Below, piece by piece: positions 34,720 through 46,521 of a stretch of DNA of 64,000 bases. Where the stretch lies: assembly GCF_048564905.1 (NCBI RefSeq), contig NC_133006.1, forward strand, positions 22,784,001-22,848,000. The letters run 5' to 3'. The stretch comes from Vicugna pacos. Lineage: Eukaryota > Chordata > Mammalia > Artiodactyla > Camelidae. Positions within the stretch are counted from its first letter, which is position 1. The number at the start of each line of letters is the position of its first letter. The position numbers and the translations under genes were made by a program. The notes under the pieces are model-generated. The model ran no database searches and was not told the origin of the DNA. It worked only from the letters and a program-made list of their open reading frames with translations.

Positions 34720-37700
34720 TTATCAGTTTTCTTTCGTTCCATAAGGAAATACATTACCTGCAGAATTGGCCGTATTGTACCATACATATTTGCCAGCTAT
34801 TTTGTAAATATTTTCCCCTTTTGTTTCCTTCACTACACCCACTGAAGAATAAAATTTTAAATTTTGTTAAGGTCCAATTCATAATTTTTTTTGATTCAAG
34901 CTTTACATGTTCTAAGAAATACATTCTTAGTCCAAAGTTGCAAAAAATTTCTCCTTTGTGTTTTTCCAGAAGATTTATAACTTTTGTATTTCTATGAAGC
35001 TCTATGAGCTTTTTTGAATTTTTTAAAATATCGTTAAGGTTAAGGTTGCTGATTATTTTTTCCCATGTGGCTATCCAGTTGTTTTATTGAAAGATTATTC
35101 TTTCTCCCCCTGAATGGCTTTGGCATCTTGGTTACAAATCAATTAAGCGTATACATATGGATGGGTTTCTGTATTAATCATTCAGGTACATTAGTCTATG
35201 TATCTCTCCTAATGCTAACAACAAACTTCGGAGTTACCATAGCTTTATTGAAATTAAAAAATATATATATAAACCCCCAACTTTTTTCTTTTTTTTTAAT
35301 ATTACGTTGACTAGTTTAAGCCCTTTGTTATCAGACTGTGAATTTCCACAAAAGAAAAAGGCAGCTGAAACTTTGCTGAGAAATATGTTGATGCTATAGA
35401 TGAATTTGGGGAGAATTGACATTTTAACCATAATGAGCCTCACAATCCATAAAAAAGTTATTTCTTTCCTTTCATGCTTTTTTAAATTTTTCATGCTTTC
35501 CTTAATAATCTGTAGTTTTCAAGGAAGAGATACTATATGCTTTTGTTATGTACATTTTTAAGTATTTTACATTTTTGCTAATAAAACTGGAGTTTTCTCT
35601 ACACTTTATCATCTGTTTATTGTTACTGCATAAACTTAAATTAATATTTACATATTAACTTTGTATTTTGTGTCCCTGCTAAATATACTTATTAGTTGTT
35701 GTAGCTGCTTTGTAGATTCCCTAGAATTTTTTGCGTGTATATTCTACACATTATCTGCAAATATAGCTCTGCTTTTTTCCTTACTGATTTTTATGTTTTT
35801 TTTTTTCTTTTTACTGCAATGGCTAGTACCTCAAGTAAATTATTGAGAAGTGGTGAGAGTGGGCTTCTTTCCTGTTTTCCAACCTTGGAGGAAAACATTC
35901 AGTATTTCACCATTAAGTACGATATAAGCTTTAGGGTTTATCATAGACATCATTGATCAGATGGAGGAAATTCCCCTAGATTCCTATTTTAGTAGCATTT
36001 TAATTTTTTTAAACTATGAACAGATGGTATATTTTGTCAACTGCTTTTTAAAAATCCTTTGAAGTGATTTTTTCCTTTTATTTTGTTAATATGATGCATT
36101 GCATTGATTGCTTTGAGAATACTGACCATTCTTGCACTGCTGAGATACATTCTGTTGACCCCAATCTTCTCATATAGTTTGGATTCAAAGGTGAATTTCT
36201 TTGTAAAGGATTTCTGTGTCTTTGTTTATGAGTGTTGCTGATGTGGAACTTACTTTTTGCCAGGTTTTGTTTTAGGAGTTAATACTGATCTCATGACACA
36301 AATTGATAAATGTTCCCTCCTTCACTATTTTCTGCAAGAATTTAGTGAAAGGCTGGTGTTATTTCTGCTTTAGATGGTCAAAAGAGTTCCCCAGTGAAAT
36401 CACTGTTCTGAACTTTTTCTGTGAAAAGGTTTTGTTAACAAATTCTATTTCTTTAATAACTTAGGGATAATGACATTTTATGTTTCTCTTGCATCACCTG
36501 TAGTAAGTTGTATTTTCAAGAATTTTTAAAATTTAATCAAGGTTGTCCAATTTGTTTCTAGAAATTGATAAAAGATATTCTCTCATTATCCTTTTAATAT
36601 ATACAGAATTTATAGTTACAGCTCCTCCTTTATTCCTAATATTAGTCATTTGTGTTACCTCTTTCAAAATTCTTGCTCTCATAAATGAGTATTTTATCAA
36701 TTTTGTTGCTCTTAGCAAAGAATCAACTTTTGGCTTTAAAATTTTTTCTCAATTATTGTCTCTTGTATTTTGTAGATTTCAGTTGTTTTGTGGAAATTGA
36801 CAAGCTGGTACCCAAGCACTCAAAATAGTGTAAGTATTTCCTTTCTTCTACTTATACTTTGCATTCACTTTGCTTCTCGGGTACATTCTGCAATAGGTTG
36901 GTGTAATTACTTATATGGTTGGATTTGCGTTTACCATTTCACATGTGTTTTTAATTGTCTCCTCTGATTTGTGTACTCTGTCCTCCCTTTTCATTTTCTT
37001 TTTGATTACTTGAACATTTTTAGGATAGGAGACTATTTTAATTTATTCTTTGACTTTTTAGCGTCAACTCTTTGCATTATTATTGTATATGTATTTTATT
37101 TAAAATATATAAACAGTAACAACATAGGTCCTTTTAGCTCCTCTACCATCCATAATTTATGAAGAACACATAACAATGTTCTGTGTTTTTAAACAGATAT
37201 GTACATCTCTAAAAGAAAAGTGGACTATTTCATATACCTAGATATTTACTACCTCTAGTGCTCTTCATTCTTTTCTGAAGCTCTGATTTTTCTTATATTA
37301 TTTTCATTTATTCTAAAGAATTTCTTCTAGCATTTAAGGTGTGAGTCTGATGGTGACTCTTATAGCTTTTAATTACCATAAACTATCTTTATTTGTCATT
37401 AACTTTGAAGGGTATCTTTGCTTAAATTAGAATTTTGAGTTGAAAACTATTTTTTTAAACTTTATAGAGATATTGTTCACTGCCTTTGGCCTTCCAGAGT
37501 TTCTGATAACATTCTGCATCGCCAAATCATTGTTTTCCTTATGGAATATGTCACTTTTCTGGCTATTCTGAAGTTCTTCTCCTTATCTTTGGATTTTTCA
37601 GTGTCAATATCGTGTGTCTAAGCATGATGTTCTTCATATTTATCCTGTTGGGGATTCTCTGAACTGACTGGAACCTCAAATTGTTGTCTTTCACTAAATT

Positions 37701-38860
37701 TAGGAGGAGAATTTGAAAAAGAACCATTACTTCTTCAAATATGTTTCTGACATAGTCTCTCTCCCCTTTCTTTCTCTTATTCCACATACCTATATGTAAT
37801 TCTTTTTGCTATTGTCCCACAAGTCCCTTGGGCTCTGTTGTTTTCCCCCATCTTACACCTCTCTCTTCTTGGTTTGGATAATTATTATGTTCATGTTTAT
37901 TAACACTTTCTTTTGTTAAATTCTTTCTTCCATAAGCCTATTTATGATAAATTTTTTATATTGTCTTTTTTTAGTTTAAAAATTCCCATGTGATTCCTTT
38001 TTGTATTTTCTTATTCTCTACTGAGATTTTCTCTTTGTATTCAAAATGAACATGTTTTCATTTATCTCATTGATCATAGTTATGATAGCAGCTTTAGAGT
38101 CATTGTTGGAAATTTCCAACACTTAGTTCATTTCTGGAATGCCATCTATTATTTACCTTTTCTCTCGAGATAAAAATGTGTGTCACATTTTCCTAATGCT
38201 TCATATATCATATAATATTGGACTATAACATGGACAGTGTGAATGTTATGTTACAAACACTCTGAAGTCTTTTATATATTTCCAAAGGCTATTGAATTAT
38301 TTGCTTTACTGGACAGTTAACTTGCTTAAACTCAAACTGCAAACACTGTGATGCCCAACTTAGATTTCCGTTGGGACTTTGAAAGTCATTCCCATGTGCA
38401 TGGTTGACAACTCTGAGGGATTTGGCATAAATGTGTACAAGACTCTGGGTTTCCCTTTTGGCTCTCCCCTATCCTGCATTCCTCTCTCATTCTCCTGTGT
38501 TCTTAGTTCTTCCTCTGGTCCCTATAAATAAAAATATGAGACTTTCTACTAGAATGTAAGCAACACTGCTAACTGGCCGCCTCAGGGTAAAGGCACAAAA
38601 ATTAGAAAACTTGCTTTATGCTGGTCGCTTGCTTCAGGTTTTGACTCCCCAACAAATTCTGTCTGCTTTTGTTAACTCTCCAGGGCTCTCAAGTAGTTGC
38701 TTTTTATACTTCATTCAAAGTTTATAGTTACTTTCTGTGAGGAGGGTCAGTTTGTTAGTAGGCTAATTCTCCATTTAGAGGCAGACATTGCTTTAACTTA
38801 AACATATACCAGCCCACTTTATATCTGACAAACTGATTTCCAAAATGTTCACTGTGACTT
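34720..38860 (-). repeat. Long old LINE-1 copy, antisense
   Basis: Antisense ORF2 text ('ttgccagctattttgtaaat', 'ggctttggcatcttggttac', 'ttaccatagctttattgaaa', 'gaaattgataaaagatattc') continues into antisense 5'-region text of old L1M elements ('tatttatcctgttggggatt', 'cccacaagtcccttgggctc', 'tttagagtcattgttggaaa'). It is broken throughout. The exact edges are uncertain by about 100 bases. Confidence 0.75.
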
Positions 38861-38959
38861 ACCTATTGGCAGAAGGCTATGAAAATTCCAATTACTTCAC
38901 ATGTTTACCAAAACTTGGTACCTCAACAGGAAATATGAATATATGTGGGTCACATGTGA

Positions 38960-41515
38960 ACAATACACAAGTAACGTCTTACTCAATGGTGAAAAGCTGA
39001 AAAGTTTTTCAGATCAGATCAGAAATAAGACACATGTCCACTCTTGCAACTTCTATTCATTGTAGCTCAGGCATATCTCTTTTTATTGCACTTTACTCTA
39101 TTGTGCTTTGTAGATAATGCTTTTTTTTTTTTTTTTTTTTACAAATTGTGTTTGTGGCAACCCTGCATTGTCAGATTATGGTTAGCATTTTTTAGCAGTA
39201 AAGTATTTTTAATTAAGGTATGTGCATTTTTAAGGCATAATTCTATTGCACACTTAATAGACTACAATATAGTGTAAACATGACTTTTATGTGTACTGGA
39301 ACACGAAAAATTTGTATGATTCATTTTATTACAGTATCTGCTTTATTGTGGTGGTCTGGAACTGAACTTGCAATATCTCCAAGGTATGTTTGTACTCAAA
39401 ATCATAGCCAGATCATTAAGGCAAAAATAAATAAAAAATTAAAGAAGTAAAAGGCATCTGATCAGAAAGGAAGACTTAAAATTGTCTCTGTTTGCAGATG
39501 ACATAAAAGTATATGTAGAAATCCATAAGGATTTCATAAGAAAATTGTTAGAACTAATACCTAAATTCAGTATTTGTAGGAAACAAAATCAACATATAAA
39601 AATTGGTGGCATTTCTGTACAGTAATGACGAACTACCTAAAAAAGATATATAAAAATGTCCCATTTCCAATAGCTTCGAAAAGAACAAAATACTTAGGAA
39701 TAAATTTAACCATGGATATGAAATATCTGTACACTGAAAATGATAATAATACTGATGAAAGGGATTGAAGGAGACACAAATACATAAAAAGTTATCTCAT
39801 GTTCATGGATTGGAAGAATCAATTTTGTTAACAATCCATAGTACTCGGAGTAATCTGCAGATTCAGTGTAATACTTGCCTTAATTACAATGGCACTTTTT
39901 ACAAAAATAGAAAAAAGCATCCTAACACTTGGACAGAACCACAAAAGACCCCAAATAGCCACTGAAGTTTCAAGAAAGAAAAATAAAGCTGGAGGCATCA
40001 AACTTCCTCATTTCAAACTATATTACAAAGCTAAAGTAATCAAAGTTGTGTGATACTGCCATATAAACAAAGACAAGGACCAATAGAACATAATCATGAG
40101 CCCAGAAGAAACTCACGAAGGTAAGTTCAATTACTTTTTGATAAAGATGCTAATAATACACAAAGGAGAAAGAGTAGTCTCTTCAATAAATGGTGTAGGG
40201 AAAATTGGATAACCAAATCCAGAAAAATGAAATTTGAACCCTATCTTACAAATCAACCCAAAATTGATTAAAGACTTAAACATAAGATCTGAAGTCATAA
40301 AACTACTAGAAGAAATCATAAGGGGAAAAGCTCTTTGACATTGGTATTGGTGATGATTTGTTTGGATTTAATACCAAAAGAATTAAGTAACAAAAACAAA
40401 AATAAGTAGTGGACTACATCAAACTACATAGTTTCTGCATGCCAAAGGAAACAATCAGCAAAATGAAAAGGCGTCTGAGAAAATGGGAGAAAAAACTGCA
40501 AATCATATATCTGATAAGGTATTAGTATAGTAAGTAAATATAAAGAACTCAAACAACTCCATAGCAAACAAAACAAAACAAAACCAAAACTTTTAAAAAA
40601 TTGAGCATAGACCCTGAATAAACATTTCTCCAAAGAAGATATACAAATGTTCAAGGGATACATGAAAATGTGCTCAACGTCTTAATCATCCAGCTAATGC
40701 AGCACGATATCACCTCACACTCATTGTAAAGGCTATTATCACAAAGACAAAAGATAACAAATGTTGGGGAGATTGTGGAGAAAAGTGAATTCTTGTGCAC
40801 TGTTGGTGGGAATGTAAACTGCTACAATTCTCGTGGAAAACAGTATGGTGGTTCCTCAAAAATTAAAACTATCATATGATCCAGCAATCCTGTTTCTGTT
40901 ATATATTTAAAACAAGTAAAATCAGGATCTCAAAGCAACATCTGTACTCTTTATGTTCACCGCTGCATTATACACAATAACTAAGATATTGAAAAGCCTA
41001 AGTGTACAACATCAACAGATGAATGTATAAAGAAAATGTGCTTAGGTATGCAATGATACATTATTCAGCCTTAAAAAGAGAATAAAATCTTACCTGTTTT
41101 TGATAAGATGGATTAACCCAGATGACATTTTGCTAAGTGAAATAAGCCAGATATATAGAGACAAATATTACATGATCTAATTTATATGTGGACTCTTTGG
41201 CGAAAAAAAGCCAAACTCATAGAAACAGAGTAGAATGGTGGCTACCAGAGACTGGAGCTTGGTGAATAGGGAGAATTGTTTGTTTTTTTTTAAAGGAAAT
41301 AAAAGAAAGAAAGAATAGCTGTTTTCAGGAGCTGGGGAGAAGAAATCATAGGGAGTTAATGTTTAATAGGTACAGAGTTTCAGTGTTGCAAGGTGAAAAC
41401 AGTTCTGGAAATGGTTGCTGGTGATGTTTGCACAATATGAATGTACTTAATACAACCAAACTCTATGCTGAAAAATGGTTAATATAGTAAATTTTTATGT
41501 TTATTCCATCACAAC
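38960..41515 (+). repeat. Old LINE-1 ORF2 and 3' UTR, interrupted by Tigger1
   Basis: The ORF2 text 'actcaatggtgaaaagctga' and 'cttgcaacttctattcat' stops at about 39062. It resumes after the Tigger1 element with 'actcaaaatcatagccagat' and 'tctgtttgcagatgacataa', runs on through 'ctgttggtgggaatgtaaac', and ends in a 3' UTR ('gaatgtacttaatacaacca', 'aaatggttaatatagtaaat'). It is heavily mutated. Confidence 0.8.
39064..39393 (+). mobile_element. Tigger1-type DNA transposon, internally deleted, nested in LINE-1
   Basis: The left end is 'caggcatatctctttttatt' and the right end is 'ctgaacttgcaatatctcca' followed by 'aggtatgtttg'; together they form the Tigger1 inverted termini. The element is about 330 bases, lacks transposase, contains a run of about 22 T, and splits a LINE-1 ORF2 at a TA. 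Confidence 0.85.
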
Positions 41516-42650
41516 TTTTTAACATTTTTTATTGAGTTATAATCACTTTACAATGTTATGTCGAATTCCATTGTAGAGCACAATTTTTCAGTTATACATG
41601 AACATACATATATTCATTGTCACATTTTTTTCTCTGTGAGCTACCATAAGATCTTGTATATATTTCCCTGTACTATACAGTATAATCTTGTTTATCTATT
41701 CTACATTTTGAAATCCCAGTCTGTCCCTTCCCACCCTCCTCCCTCTTGACAACCACAAGTTTGTATTCTATATCTATGAGTCTGGTTTTTTTTTTTGTAT
41801 TTCTGTTCTTTTTTTTTTTAGATTCCACATATAAGCGATCTCATATGGTATTTTTCTTTGTCTTTCTGGCTTACTTCACTTAGAATGACATTCTCCAGGA
41901 ATATCCATGTTGCTGCAAATGGCATTATGTTGTTGTTTTTTATGGCTGAATAGTATTCCATTGTATAAATATACCACTCCTTCTTTATCCAGTCACCTGT
42001 CGATGGACATTTAGGCTGTTTCCATGTCTTGGCTATTGTAAATAGTGCTGCTATGAACACTGGGGTGCAGGTGTCACTTTGAAGTAGGGTTCCTTCTGGA
42101 TATATGCCCAGGAGCAGGATTCCTGGGTCATATGGTAAGTCTATTCCTAGTCTTTTGAGGACTCTCCATACTGTTTTCCACAGTGGCTGCACCAAACTGC
42201 ATTCCCACCAGCAGTGTAGGAGGGTTTCCTTTTCTCCACAGCCTCTCCAGCATTTATCATTTGTGGACTTTTGAATGATGGCCATTCTGACTGCTGTGAA
42301 GTGATACCTCATCATAGTTTTGATTTGCATTTCTCTGATAATTAGTGATACTGAGCATTTTTTCATGTGCCTATTGATCATTTGTATTTCTTCCTTAGAA
42401 AATTGCTTGTTTCGGTCTTTTGCCCATTTTTGGATTGGGTTGTTTGTTTTTTTCTTATTAAGTCATATGAGCTGCTTATATATTCTGGAGATCAAGCCTT
42501 TGTCGGTTTCACTTGCAAAAATTTTCTCCCATTCCATAGGTTGTCGTTTTATTTATGGTGTCCTTTGCTGTGCAGAAGCTTGTAAGTTTAATTAGGTCCC
42601 ATTTGTTTATTCTTGCTTTTATTTCTGTTGATTGGGTGGACTGTCATAGG
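41516..42650 (-). mobile_element. Younger LINE-1, 3' UTR plus ORF2 C-terminus
   Basis: This is the least decayed LINE-1 in the window. The minus-strand open frame at 42381-41818 covers 187 residues of the ORF2 C-terminal domain, with the usual [20 protein letters not shown] zinc-knuckle-like cysteine motif and SAIKNN further on. The 3' UTR with a 'ttgagttataatcactttac' start lies at 41520-41815. It is 5'-truncated and continues as an inverted piece at 42653-42760. It cannot move by itself. Confidence 0.88.
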
Positions 42651-42652
42651 AG

Positions 42653-42760
42653 AACATTTTTAAGACAAGATACAGTAAACCTCCTAGAAGAAAATATAGT
42701 TAAAACATTATCTGACATACACATCACAATTTTTTTAAATTGGGACAATTGAATAAATTT
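42653..42760 (+). mobile_element. Inverted 5' piece of the preceding LINE-1 (twin priming)
   Basis: 'aaacctcctagaagaaaata' and 'aaaacattatctgacataca' are ORF2 sense text. They come from the position just upstream of where the minus-strand LINE-1 breaks off, but in opposite orientation. This is the expected structure of a twin-primed insertion. Confidence 0.7.
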
Positions 42761-42805
42761 AACAAAAGTTATGAAATAAATAATTTTTAACAATTTTTAC
42801 TGCAG

Positions 42806-42850
42806 AAAGAGAAGAGATCATGAGAAAGTCACAACGGAGAACTGACTCAG
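42806..42850 (+). CDS. 45-base micro-exon with GC donor
   Basis: 'tttttactgcag' precedes 45 bases in phase 1-1 encoding about EREEIMRKSQRRTDS, followed by 'gcaaga'. GC-AG introns are a known minor class, and here the exon end CAG and the following 'aag' fit that class. It is the most upstream exon of the second array and is strongly charged. Confidence 0.4.
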
Positions 42851-44229
42851 GCAAGAATTAACCCCTGTAACTTTTATTCATATTCCACTGTCAAGAACTA
42901 ATTACACAGCCAAATAAAGCTGCAGTGGAGATAGATAATATACTCTGGCTGGAATGTTGATTCCGATGTATCTCTCCTTTTATCAGTTATGGGTCAAAAG
43001 AAGCAGAAGCCAAGTGCATTGGATGTCCTGTGACTAAATTTTCCCTGTGTAAGGTGCATGATTGATATGTCTGGTATCCTCGACGGGTAGAATAGCATTT
43101 CATCCAACTTCCTTGCATGGTGTGTTTCCAATTGTGTTCTTTTTTTCATCAGTGGGTGAATGGAAATAAAAATAAATAAATAAATAACACATTTTTTTCT
43201 GATTGGTAACATGATCTTCAGTCTTGTGGCTCCAATTCTCACCAATGTGTGTCAGTTAGGATCTCAGTGAAAACTATAGCAGTGTTTGAATTTTTTATCT
43301 GCATTCCTTCCTGACAATGTGCCATCATTTTAAATTCATTGCTTCTTTCTTCCTTTTATTTTCTCAGTAAATGTGAAGAATAAAATGGTAAATCACATTA
43401 AGGTTTTTCCCTGAGTACATAGTCAAAGTTTCATCTGTTTTTTTGTATTTTCTTTTAAATTCCTTACAAACATCTTTCTCATTGGACCTAGCATATATGC
43501 TTGCATGATTTTCCCTCCAATCTTATTTTTGCACCAAAGGTTGCCATCTTTATTTGCTATTCAATTATCCTCCCACATTCTGGGATAACTGATTTGTCTT
43601 CTATGATTTGACTTTTTGCTTCAATCTGTGCAGACATTACTTTTGAGCCAACCAATTTTTATTAAACATACACATCTGAAGTATTAGCACTTTCAGTAAC
43701 ACTGATATGAAAGTTTTTTCCAGGCTATGTCAGGTCCTTTGACTTAGACCATTTCGCTTGCCATGTACTACTTCATTTCCTTCTTATCATGGAATTTGAT
43801 TAATAAGAACATTAGGTAGGCATTTTTTAAAATAGAAATTTACAAAACACAAGGTTATGCATTTATCAGTTTGTGAGAATATTGTGAATAAAGGAGCCCA
43901 GGTAGATTGCCCTCTAATATCTCTAGAAGCAGTGCCTCACGATCTTCCCACCTAGGATTTATTGTGGAACATAGTTACTTCCGAAAGTAGAATCAATGAT
44001 ACATGTAAGTTAAATGCCAAAGGATTTAAGAAATTGTACAAACTGAATAATAAAACCCTAACTGATGTCTAAAAGGAATAGGAAAAAATTTTTAAGCAAC
44101 CATGAGAACTACTGTTCCTAAAATTTTCTCACAGATCAATAAATTCACTAATTTAATACCATTTTCTTGCCAGAGAGAATACTTTCTGGACAAAATTGTC
44201 TCTATACCTCTATATTTGCGCACGCACGC

Positions 44230-44260
<31 letters not shown>

Positions 44261-46490
44261 GTTATCTGTGTCCTTGTATGTTTATTTTTATGTATAAATT
44301 TTCTGAAAACCTGTAAACCCCCCCCAAATAACTACTCTCATGTTGCCTTAACATTCCCTGCCTTTTAATCTGATGCCACCCATTAGTTCCCACGTCTCCT
44401 GGATGTCTAACTTTGCTTCCTCAATAAATAGCTTATGGACTTTTCCAAGATTAAATTCTCCTTCTTTCAAGTTCCACCTTCCATATTTCCTCATTCCTTC
44501 CCCCCCGATTCCATAGCATTCTTTCCCTACGCACGCTAGCTTTTTCTGTTTTCCAGACACTTGCTATAATTTCACTTAGAAAGTGGTGAGGTGTAGGGCA
44601 CTAGGTTGATAGGAGTATCCTTTCCATTTTGTATATATTCCTGGCACACATCCAGTATTAAGACTCCTGTCACATATTTCATGTTCATGGACCAAATTTT
44701 ATGCCACTGATACTTTCATAATCTAAGAGAGGAAAGAAGAGCCTCACTTGCTGATTTCAGTCTGTCCATCCATTGTCTTTTCAAGGCATGTATACTCAGA
44801 TACTATTCATTGGTTAAGTATTAGATTGGAGGCTCATTATTCCACGGATATGAAGCATGAGCTAAGTGTTCCAAAGTATATGAAGTTTTTATGATTCTCA
44901 CAGAAATTTTTATAAATACAAGCATGCTAACTGTTCTTTCTCTTTTAACATTTCAATGAAACAATTTAATTTTATTAAACGTCAATTCCTATTATATATT
45001 TGTAAAGGGAATTCAGTTCACATGGAATTTTAACTGTTAGGTACCTCTCAATTCTCAATTTTTTACATGAAAGAAATGGAAACCATTATCCTGGGATTTT
45101 CCCTGAGATGTTGTATTACAATAAAAATATAATTCAATTAGAACTTTAACATGCTCCATGTAATAATAATTTTAAATGATAATTTCTATTTCAAAGGGAA
45201 TTCACTTAAAGTACATGTCAATTTAATGTTTGTGTGAAGCCGTTTATGAGTACTGCTATGCCCAGAGTATTCAAAATATGGTGCTTGTAATTTATTCTTT
45301 TTCTTTCTTTTCAAGGACCACTTTTTTGTATGTGTATGAATGTGTCTTCATTTTATTCTAAAAAAGGTAGAAGGCCCAAAACAAACCAACAATTGACATA
45401 TCTCTTATCCATTAACTCAGAGAGAGTGCTGCTCTACTGCCTTGCATTCTGGGATGTCCCTATTTGTCCCTTTGCCACGTAAGGAAGTGAAATAACATTT
45501 CCTTTGGTCAGATGGTTTCTAAAATTTGCAGTTTCAATTCTCAGAAGACAAGTCTCAGAAACAGTTATGGAAATGCTTGAAAATTTGTCCTTCTGCTTTC
45601 TGACACTGTGTCCCATTTTGAATGAATGATTTCTTTCTCTCCTTTAGTTAATGACAAATGTGAAGAAGAAAATGGTAAGTCTCATGAGTGTACCTCCCTG
45701 TGTACCTAAGCATGGTTTCAAATGTACTTACGCCTTTCACTTCAGCTTCCAAGGATCATCTTTCTCAACTCCGATATGTGCTTATTTTACACGACTTCCT
45801 CTCCAGTCATATTTTTGCAACCGAAGTTTCCCTCTACATTGGCTATTCAATTATCACCCAAAACTGCTCTTTGATTTGTCCTGTAATTGCAATGTTTGCA
45901 TGTATTCTGTTGGAGTTAACTACATTTTACTAATTATATACCTTTGGAATAATGTCTTTTGAAAGTGGTTGAAGTGAACCTATTTCCGAGACATGCTCAG
46001 GTCACTTGATTTAGGCTCATCTCACTGCCATTTAATACTTTTATTCCTTTTCATGGAAATTAGTTAAGAAAATTTTCATTTAGACATAGTTGAAAGAGAA
46101 ATTTACATGCAAACTGCTATGTATTAATCGATTGATGAAAGTATTCTTAATAGTGAGACCAAGGGGATATACCCTATGGTACCTCTAGAAGCACTGGTGT
46201 GAGATACTTCAATTCATTGTTTGTGGCTGCTTTATATCACTTAGATGTCATAAAAATCCAACTGAATATGAGATTAAGTAAAGGAAAATTACTTACTACA
46301 TCTTGTAAACTCAAGCAGAAAAGCCTAATTGTATCCAAAGGGATAAGGGACATTAGAAAGCTTAGCACGGGAAATGCTATTAGTAAAGAAAAAGTTCTCA
46401 GTCAAAAATATTCATTAACTTGATCTTTGTTTTCATTTTGAGGGAAACATTGTTGAGATAAAACTGAGCTCTGAACCACTGGACATGTAT

Positions 46491-46521
<31 letters not shown>

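Noticed and set aside
36770-36830. Acceptor-like 'tttgtagatttcag' followed by open codons as a possible exon
   Set aside because: It lies inside antisense LINE-1 sequence and has no matching donor or phase relation with other exons.
41818-42381. 187-codon minus-strand open frame as a host gene
   Set aside because: The [13 protein letters not shown] and LLHCWWE motifs identify the C-terminal part of LINE-1 ORF2. It is 5'-truncated.
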